Positions 31,772-36,531 of a DNA stretch of 36,531 nt are shown piece by piece. The DNA is from Candidatus Acinetobacter avistercoris. Lineage in GTDB: Bacteria; Pseudomonadota; Gammaproteobacteria; Pseudomonadales; Moraxellaceae. The notes below the pieces were generated by a model, which made no database searches, was not told where the DNA came from, and worked only from the letters and a program-made list of their open reading frames with translations. The stretch lies in the NCBI GenBank assembly GCA_018883945.1, contig JAHLFF010000292.1, forward strand, positions 1 to 36,531. The letters are read 5' to 3'. Both the position numbers and the translations under genes were made by a program. Each line of letters opens with the position of its first letter. Within the stretch, counting starts at the first letter, position 1.

Positions 31772-32377
31772 TTAATGACTCATTAGCCAACTTGCAGCGA
31801 GAGCCAATAACACACCTGATCCACCATCAACCCATTTCTGTTTACGTTCATCAATATTGGATTTTTGAGTCAGTTTAGCAAAAACAAAACTGAGACTCGA
31901 ATACACCACAAAACATAAACCTATAAAAATGAATGATAAAAGTAGACCCTGAATCACTGTATTACCGGTCTTCGTCATAAACTGAGGTAAAATAGCGAAA
32001 TAAATTAGCATTCCTTTGGGATTTAATAATGCTGTAAAAAAACCTTTTTGAATGGGGCTAGCGGTATGCTTCATATCAATGATTATTTTTTTCGGGCCAA
32101 AAACTGATTTCAGCAAACTTGTTGCAAGAAAAAGTAAATATGCGATACCTAACCAACGGATTGTTTCAAATAGCACAGGAAACGATACGATAATTGCGGC
32201 AATACCCAATGCTACCAAAATCGAATGTATTAAATATCCCATGCAAACGCCTAGAGTCGCTTTTATGCCCGCTTTGATATCTTTAGTCATCACCTGAGAC
32301 AAGATAAACAACATGTCAGGACCTGGGGTAAAGATAAGCGGCAGTACTGTTAAGGCAAAAAGCGCGTAGAGGGACAT
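31772..32377 (-). CDS. LysE/RhtB-family amino-acid exporter
   Basis: This inner-membrane exporter has 201 aa and about six helices. The N-terminus MSLYALFALTVLPLIFTPGPDMLFILSQ contains the TPGPD motif of the RhtB branch, and GVCMGYLIHSILVALGIAA, LLFLATSLLK and ALLNPKGMLIYFAILPQF are family blocks. The frame extends 33 codons further upstream, but those residues do not fit the family, and the chosen ATG has GGAATAAG before it. It is divergent from an Lrp/AsnC regulator 114 nt away, the standard pairing for regulated amino-acid efflux. The exported amino acid is unknown. Confidence 0.88.
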   Translation of the reverse strand: MSLYALFALTVLPLIFTPGPDMLFILSQVMTKDIKAGIKATLGVCMGYLIHSILVALGIAAIIVSFPVLFETIRWLGIAYLLFLATSLLKSVFGPKKIIIDMKHTASPIQKGFFTALLNPKGMLIYFAILPQFMTKTGNTVIQGLLLSFIFIGLCFVVYSSLSFVFAKLTQKSNIDERKQKWVDGGSGVLLALAASWLMSH

Positions 32378-32442
32378 TTTCTTATTCCATTTCAATCCAC
32401 TAAAATGAAAAAGTAGTATCTTCGTATTTACATAAAATAGGA

Positions 32443-32517
32443 TTTCAAATATTCTATTTTTTATATTAATTTTCAAATTATATTCTAATATATGAAGCTA
32501 CTTTCAAATTCTATTTC
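32443..32517. promoter_or_regulatory. Three direct repeats between the exporter and Lrp-type genes, candidate operator
   Basis: The sequences TTTCAAATATTCTA (32443), TTTCAAATTATATTCTA (32471) and TTTCAAATTCTA (32502) are spaced 28 and 31 bp apart, close to three helical turns. The third copy overlaps the first codons of the regulator. Arrays phased this way suit an oligomeric Lrp/AsnC protein, which could regulate both divergent genes. This is inferred from pattern and position. Confidence 0.5.
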
Positions 32518-32986
32518 AGTAAAGCTAGATCGAACTGATAAAAGTATCATTCATGCTTTACAAAAGAATGGGCGAATCCAAAATAACGATTTAGCCAAGG
32601 AAATTGGCTTATCTCCTTCCTCCTGTTTACGTCGAGTCAAAATATTAGAAGAAGCAGGTGTCATTCAAAATTACACCACGGTCGTTGATCCTCAAAAAAT
32701 CGGTTTACAACTCATCCTTTTTTCTCGAATTTGGTTATTGGGTCAAGATGCTGAAACGATTGATAAATTCATTGAAGCGATGAGAGAGCTTCCACAAGTG
32801 ATGGAATGCTATATTATTTTAGGTGAATGTGATGCCATGCTTAAAGTCGTGGTATCAGATCTTGAAAGTTACCGAAAGTTTCAATCTGCACACTTAACCA
32901 AAAAAAATGGTATCACCAGCGTTAAAACAGATTTGCCCAGTCAAATTATCAAACAAAGTTTTCAACTCCCACTCGATCAGCTTTGA
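32492..32986 (+). CDS. Lrp/AsnC-family transcriptional regulator
   Basis: This DNA-binding regulator has 164 aa. The N-terminal helix-turn-helix covers about residues 10–60 (LDRTDKSIIHALQKNGRI … LAKEIGLSPSSCLRRVKILEEAGVI). The C-terminal RAM ligand-binding domain includes VMECYIILGECDAMLKVVV, with the GxxDxxL pattern. It presumably senses an amino acid and controls the divergent exporter and itself. No Shine–Dalgarno precedes the ATG, and a TATATT box ends only 7 nt before it, so the mRNA may be leaderless. The start adds nine residues to the usual family N-terminus, but no other start codon fits. Confidence 0.92.
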   Translation: MKLLSNSISVKLDRTDKSIIHALQKNGRIQNNDLAKEIGLSPSSCLRRVKILEEAGVIQNYTTVVDPQKIGLQLILFSRIWLLGQDAETIDKFIEAMRELPQVMECYIILGECDAMLKVVVSDLESYRKFQSAHLTKKNGITSVKTDLPSQIIKQSFQLPLDQL

Positions 32987-33018
32987 TGGACATCGTTTAT
33001 TTGATGGGCAGAGATTAA

Positions 33019-33598
33019 ATGACAATTCAACTTGAAACACCCAGATTAATCTTAAGGGCTTGTCAGGATTCAGATCTAAAGACTTTTTATGAAATGTATC
33101 AAGATCAGGACGTCATGCGTTATTTCCCTCAACGCTTGACTGCGGCAGAAAGTCAGCGTTTAGCGCGATTAATTCAAAGTTTTATTGAACAACAAGGTTG
33201 GGATTTCTGGGCGCTGGAGCTAAAAGAAACAGGAGAATTTTTAGGATTTATAGGTCTACATGCTCAGCCCACAAAGTTTGAATTTTCACCTTGTACTGAA
33301 ATTGGTTGGCGTTTAAAACGTTCTGCTTGGCGACAGGATTTTACTTAAGTATTATGCTTATGAAGCAGCGGTTGCGAGCTTAAACTTTGGTTTTAATACT
33401 TTAAGATTAGATCAAATCGTGGCATTTACCGCTTCTTTGAATCATCCCTCTAAAAATCTCATGCAACGTTTAGGCATGTCTGAAATTTAAAGCTTTGAAC
33501 ACCCTGACGTTGCTGAAAATAGCCCATTAAAACAACATATTCTATATGCGATTACAGCTGCACAATTTATGCATCATACAAACGATTGGTCTGATTAA
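33019..33598 (+). pseudogene. GNAT-family N-acetyltransferase, frameshifted and with an internal stop
   Basis: The first 109 codons encode the N-terminal half of a RimJ-type acetyltransferase (TPRLILRACQDSDLKTFYEMY … GFIGLHAQ … EIGWRLKRSAWRQ) and then stop at 33346–33348. One frame over, the rest continues as YYAYEAAVASLNFGFNTLRLDQIVAFTASLNHPSKNLMQRLGMSEI, the acetyl-CoA-binding and C-terminal part. A TAA at 33488–33490 interrupts it before SFEHPDVAENSPLKQHILYAI and a final stop at 33596. The change equals one extra base (or two lost) near 33330–33348. Two independent lesions make a real pseudogene likelier than one sequencing error. An AGAG ribosome site precedes the ATG. The frame begins 32 nt after the Lrp-type gene. 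Confidence 0.85.
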
Positions 33599-33600
33599 AA

Positions 33601-33656
33601 TAAAACAATAACTTTCAATGCATCTAAATATTAGATTGATTAAATTTATTGTTTTA
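33601..33656. terminator. Nested inverted repeat, possible weak terminator
   Basis: TAAAACAATAA (33601–33611) pairs with TTATTGTTTTA (33646–33656), enclosing ATCTAA-ATA-TTAGAT. It lies between the acetyltransferase remnant and a converging gene. It is all A+T apart from a few bases, so terminator strength is doubtful. Confidence 0.3.
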
Positions 33657-33692
33657 ATTAAGTTTTGAAGTTTTAAAGTTTTAACTTGTGCC

Positions 33693-34064
33693 TTAAGCCT
33701 CTTGCTGATTTAAAAAATCACGATGTACATGACTTAAATCGATCAAATCGTATTGTTCAAGTGCGAATATTTTCCAAACTTCGATAAAATCTTCTTTACT
33801 GTCTATACTCAAATTGGGGTTTGTGCGCTCTTGCCACTGTTTGTCAGAAATCCAAATATAATGAACATCTGTCGCTAAACAGGTGGCTTGAATTTTCCCT
33901 TCAGCATTTACCCCAAGAACAATTGCTTGATCTGGAAGCGCATTCATAATTTGAGGTAGGCTAATTTCAACAAAATGTTTCACCTGACGTAACCCATATC
34001 CTTTAAAAATTTCTTTTTGCGCTGTTGTCAGTCGTTGATATTTTTCATCAAGTTCAGGGATCAT
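33693..34064 (-). CDS. Hypothetical soluble protein, 123 aa
   Basis: I do not recognise this protein. It has no membrane helix or signal peptide. The N-terminal part (MIPELDEKYQRLTTAQKEIF) looks helical; the middle has alternating β and turn character (DQAIVLGVNAEGKIQATCLATDVHYIWISDKQW), and the C-terminus is acidic and helical (DFIEVWKIFALEQYDLIDLSHVHRDFLNQQ). AGG lies about 10 nt before the ATG. It stands alone, converging on the broken acetyltransferase. Even composition and codon use consistent with its neighbours support a real gene. Confidence 0.68.
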   Translation of the reverse strand: MIPELDEKYQRLTTAQKEIFKGYGLRQVKHFVEISLPQIMNALPDQAIVLGVNAEGKIQATCLATDVHYIWISDKQWQERTNPNLSIDSKEDFIEVWKIFALEQYDLIDLSHVHRDFLNQQEA

Positions 34065-34587
34065 TTGTCTACCTAAGCATCCATTTATTCGAAAAGTGAA
34101 TTGTTTAAATTAGCACCAATATATGCATTAAAAAGATATACAGGAGTGAATTAAAAAAAACAATTACTCTTTAGCATTGATTGACCAAAAAAGGTCAAGC
34201 GCTATCAATAAATCGCAAAGTTCAATCACCATAAATTAATATTATTAGATGATTTAATAAATTATTAAACTTACTTAAAGTACCTAAAAATAAGGCATGA
34301 GCATCAAATAATATTTAAATTTTTCAAATATCTTCAAAAATGATTTCTCTGTTAAAGAACCAATAAGAATCAGAAATTCTCATGAAATTTCATGTGCTAA
34401 CAGATATCAATCTTAAGTTTTTTCGCAGCAGCGTTTGACGATGCTCTATTCTTAAATATTGTAACCGCATCTGAAAAAATGAATGTTACACATCAGATAT
34501 TCATTCATACAACAGCGATAAAAACCTATGCTTATTTAATTAGATTCCTTAGCAATATATTTAAGATAATAATGCTCTAAACACTTT
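34065..34587. other. 520-nt AT-rich intergenic region
   Basis: No ORF was recognised. A 6-bp hairpin, TTGACC-AAAAAA-GGTCAA, is at 34181–34198, and a perfect 14-bp palindrome, CATGAAATTTCATG, is at 34381–34394. Either could be an operator, but nothing ties them to a gene. Confidence 0.4.
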
Positions 34588-35517
34588 TTATCGCTTCGAC
34601 GCTCTTGGATGTGTCTGATCATAGACCTGTGCCAATCGCTCAAAATCCAACTGAGTATAAATTTGTGTCGTTGACAAAGAGCTATGTCCTAACATTTCCT
34701 GCACAGCTCTTAAATCACCGCTATTGGAAAGCATATGACTGGCAAAACAATGACGTAATAGATGGGGATGCAAGTCGACATTAACCCCTGCTCTTTGTGC
34801 TTGGATTTTCACTCTTTTTTCAATTTGCCGTGGTGATAAAGCATTTCCAGACTGAGAAATAAAAACAGGAGAATCTGCTTCAAATTTTCCACACCAGATT
34901 TGATAAACCTTTAACCATTCAATCAAACTTTCTTTTGCTTTAGAACCAAAAGGAACGATTCGGGTTTTATTCCCCTTACCCGTTATACGCAAAAGCTGTC
35001 TAGTAAAATCTATATCCTTTATTGCTAAGCCTTGAATTTCTGCCAGTCGTAAACCACTTGAATAAAGTAATTCTAGTAAAGCTTTATCACGAATCCACAG
35101 TTGTTGATCGACCGGTTTGATCGGTGCAGCTTGATCGAGTATTCGATTCACAGTTTCGATATCCACCATTCCCGGTAGTGGTCTCGATTGTCGCTTGATT
35201 TTAAAGTCATGAATTGGATTCATATCTAAATAATTATTTTCTTTTCCCCACTTCATAAACTGTCGAATTGAAGTTAGATGACGCTGTAAACTGGTCGAGT
35301 TAAGCTGGTCTTTTTCAACTTTAAGTGCGAGATATTCTCTTAAATCTGAAGCTTCAACTTGGATAAGTTCGATTTCTTTGGCGTAGCAAAAATTAATAAA
35401 ACCAGATACATCCCTAAAATAAGCATCTAAAGTGTGTTCTGAATGGTTTTGTATTTTACGCTCTTTGAGCCACATTGAGAGCAATTGCATTGCACCATGC
35501 TGCATCGTACTTTCCAT
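34588..35517 (-). CDS. xerC: Tyrosine recombinase XerC
   Basis: XerC acts with XerD at dif to resolve chromosome dimers. The protein is 309 aa from the ATG at 35517. The N-terminal SAM-like core-binding domain covers about 10–100. The catalytic set is complete in the C-terminal domain: Arg157 (SSGLRLAE), Lys181 (TGKGNK), His252 and Arg255 (HPHLLRH), His278 (LGHSSLS) and nucleophile Tyr287 (QIYTQ). The frame opens 4 codons earlier at a TTG (35529). An ATG at 35505 has GGAAAG before it and is a serious alternative start. It follows the sseB-like gene by 6–30 nt, so the two are probably co-transcribed. Confidence 0.93.
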   Translation of the reverse strand: MESTMQHGAMQLLSMWLKERKIQNHSEHTLDAYFRDVSGFINFCYAKEIELIQVEASDLREYLALKVEKDQLNSTSLQRHLTSIRQFMKWGKENNYLDMNPIHDFKIKRQSRPLPGMVDIETVNRILDQAAPIKPVDQQLWIRDKALLELLYSSGLRLAEIQGLAIKDIDFTRQLLRITGKGNKTRIVPFGSKAKESLIEWLKVYQIWCGKFEADSPVFISQSGNALSPRQIEKRVKIQAQRAGVNVDLHPHLLRHCFASHMLSNSGDLRAVQEMLGHSSLSTTQIYTQLDFERLAQVYDQTHPRASKR

Positions 35518-35535
35518 AAATTTGACCAATGCCCG

Positions 35536-36357
35536 TTATGAAAACAGTTTAGCAAAGAAACCTTTTTTCTGTTGTTTTTGGCGAATATAAAATGCGTCAG
35601 TTTGGTTTAATAAATAATGATGGATATCTTGATCCGATTTTTGTGGATCCAAATGGAGAAGATCAACGGTTATTTTCACCTCCAAACAATCATTTGCAAC
35701 TTGCCCAATCGTCGCATGTAGACGATTCATTTTATCCGTCTCTAGTACGTCGCCAAATAATAACCCGATAATCAAAGAAGGTGCTTGACCACTTGCAGGA
35801 TTATAACTTTGTGCAAAAAATGCTGAATCCACTTCAGGGTATTGAGTGAATAATTTTGCCAATTGATCTAACATAAAATCAGGGCGTTGCTTAGGTTGTC
35901 CCAGCATGATCTCAGTTTCAGCTTCTATTTCATGAGATTCACTTTGATCACTATAGTCCCCCTCTAGTAAATATTGAATTTCATAGGGTGTGAATTCTTT
36001 GATCGCATTCGATTCTGGATTCAGAATAAGCAATGATCCCTGTGTCATTTCAAAAAAAACTTTACAAGACAAACATATAAAATTTTCATGTGATTCAAAG
36101 GCAAGACTCATTTTTTCAAGCGATGTAAAAAACGGAATGATTCGACCATACTGCTCATTCGGCCAAGATTTGATATTCACCGTAGAATTCTCTTCCAAAT
36201 ATCTTTCTTGAGTCTGAGAATCATCAATTTGCTCCGTAGAGCCAGGAAAATAAATATCGGAATTCATGAGTTGCTCTAAGAATTCAGCACGATATGCTGG
36301 CTCATGTAGTGCCTGTAAAAACAGTTCTTCTAATTGCTTTTCGAGTGCTTTATTCAT
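35536..36357 (-). CDS. sseB: SseB-family protein
   Basis: This protein of 273 aa is homologous to E. coli SseB, named for enhanced serine sensitivity; the molecular role of the family is not settled. The N-terminal domain reads LEKQLEELFLQALHEPAYRAEFLEQL and then GRIIPFFTSLEKMSLAF, FFEMTQGSLLILNPES and KEFTPYEIQYLLEG, the family core. A linker of acidic residues near 130–150 leads to a C-terminal domain with FMLDQLAKLFTQYPEVDSAFFAQ and APSLIIGLLFGD. No signal peptide is present. The gene lies directly upstream of xerC. An IS30-family end lies 46 nt before its start on the same strand, so its native promoter may have been displaced. Confidence 0.82.
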   Translation of the reverse strand: MNKALEKQLEELFLQALHEPAYRAEFLEQLMNSDIYFPGSTEQIDDSQTQERYLEENSTVNIKSWPNEQYGRIIPFFTSLEKMSLAFESHENFICLSCKVFFEMTQGSLLILNPESNAIKEFTPYEIQYLLEGDYSDQSESHEIEAETEIMLGQPKQRPDFMLDQLAKLFTQYPEVDSAFFAQSYNPASGQAPSLIIGLLFGDVLETDKMNRLHATIGQVANDCLEVKITVDLLHLDPQKSDQDIHHYLLNQTDAFYIRQKQQKKGFFAKLFS

Positions 36358-36403
36358 TTTATATTTAACTTATTGTTTTAGAATATCGTTCATTTTATAA
36401 CAC

Positions 36404-36531
36404 TTAGATTATCGTTTGAAGTGCAACACCATGTTGTTGGCATAATACCTGACTCGGACTTTTAAAGCCGAGTCTTTTTCTTGGACGTTGATTCAAACGT
36501 TGAGTGATTTCTGAAATATACTCATCCGTGT
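36404..36531 (-). CDS. IS30-family transposase, C-terminal fragment (cut by window edge)
   Basis: The last 41 codons of a minus-strand frame end at TAA 36404–36406. The sequence EITQRLNQRPRKRLGFKSPS is the C-terminal signature of IS30-type DDE transposases (RLNxRPRKxLGxxTP). It continues VLCQQHGVALQTII. The element belongs to the group that includes ISAba125, by general resemblance only. Whether the copy is complete cannot be told. It sits immediately upstream of sseB in the same orientation. Confidence 0.85.
   Translation of the reverse strand, partial: TDEYISEITQRLNQRPRKRLGFKSPSQVLCQQHGVALQTII
36415..36428 (-). repeat. Possible IS30-family terminal inverted repeat
   Basis: TTTGAAGTGCAACA resembles, from memory, the TTGAAGTG-type ends of IS30-family elements in Acinetobacter. 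If it is the element end, the transposase stop codon would lie just outside the element. The partner repeat is beyond the window. Confidence 0.3.

Noticed and set aside
34181..34198. TTGACC-AAAAAA-GGTCAA as a terminator
   Set aside because: It has no T tract on either side and lies too far from any gene end.

Overview
The window looks like a chromosomal segment of an AT-rich gammaproteobacterium, most likely an Acinetobacter species. The basis is gene content and protein character: argG, pyrC–rnt–tRNA-Glu, serC, the etfBA pair, gyrA with Glu at the second quinolone position, and an sseB–xerC pair, all written in AT-rich codons. The genus call is inference from remembered protein families, not a database match.

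Layout. (1) 1–6843 is a carbohydrate region. A ChvE-like periplasmic sugar-binding protein, a double-domain ATPase and a permease form a monosaccharide ABC importer on the + strand. It is flanked by two Gfo/Idh/MocA dehydrogenases on the − strand, the first cut by the window edge. (2) 7055–10155 holds a frameshifted small membrane protein, tRNA-Ser(UGA), a FadH-type 2,4-dienoyl-CoA reductase and a small membrane protein, all on the − strand. (3) 10404–14342 holds argG, then pyrC and rnt overlapping by 4 nt, then tRNA-Glu(UUC), with strong terminators. (4) 14400–18367 holds a TonB-dependent receptor behind Fur-box-like sites, an unrecognised soluble protein and a 49-residue single-helix protein; serC converges on them. 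(5) 20286–25089 is a tight four-gene export operon: TolC-like, HlyD-like and two ABC-2 permeases, with no ATPase gene. (6) 25235–31206 on the − strand holds gyrA (993 aa, with a large insertion in its C-terminal propeller), a six-helix membrane protein and etfB–etfA. (7) 31772–34064 holds an RhtB-type amino-acid exporter divergent from an Lrp/AsnC regulator, with three direct repeats between and across the regulator start, then a broken GNAT acetyltransferase and a small unknown gene. (8) 34588–36531 on the − strand holds xerC, an sseB homologue and the C-terminal end of an IS30-family transposase.

The housekeeping genes look intact. The accessory interest is in the sugar importer with paired dehydrogenases, the ATPase-less ABC-2 export operon, the Lrp operator-like repeats, the GyrA insertion and a diverged intergenic repeat family (two copies at 11970–12166, one inverted at 19795–19868). 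No CRISPR array, prophage, toxin–antitoxin or recognisable defence system was found.
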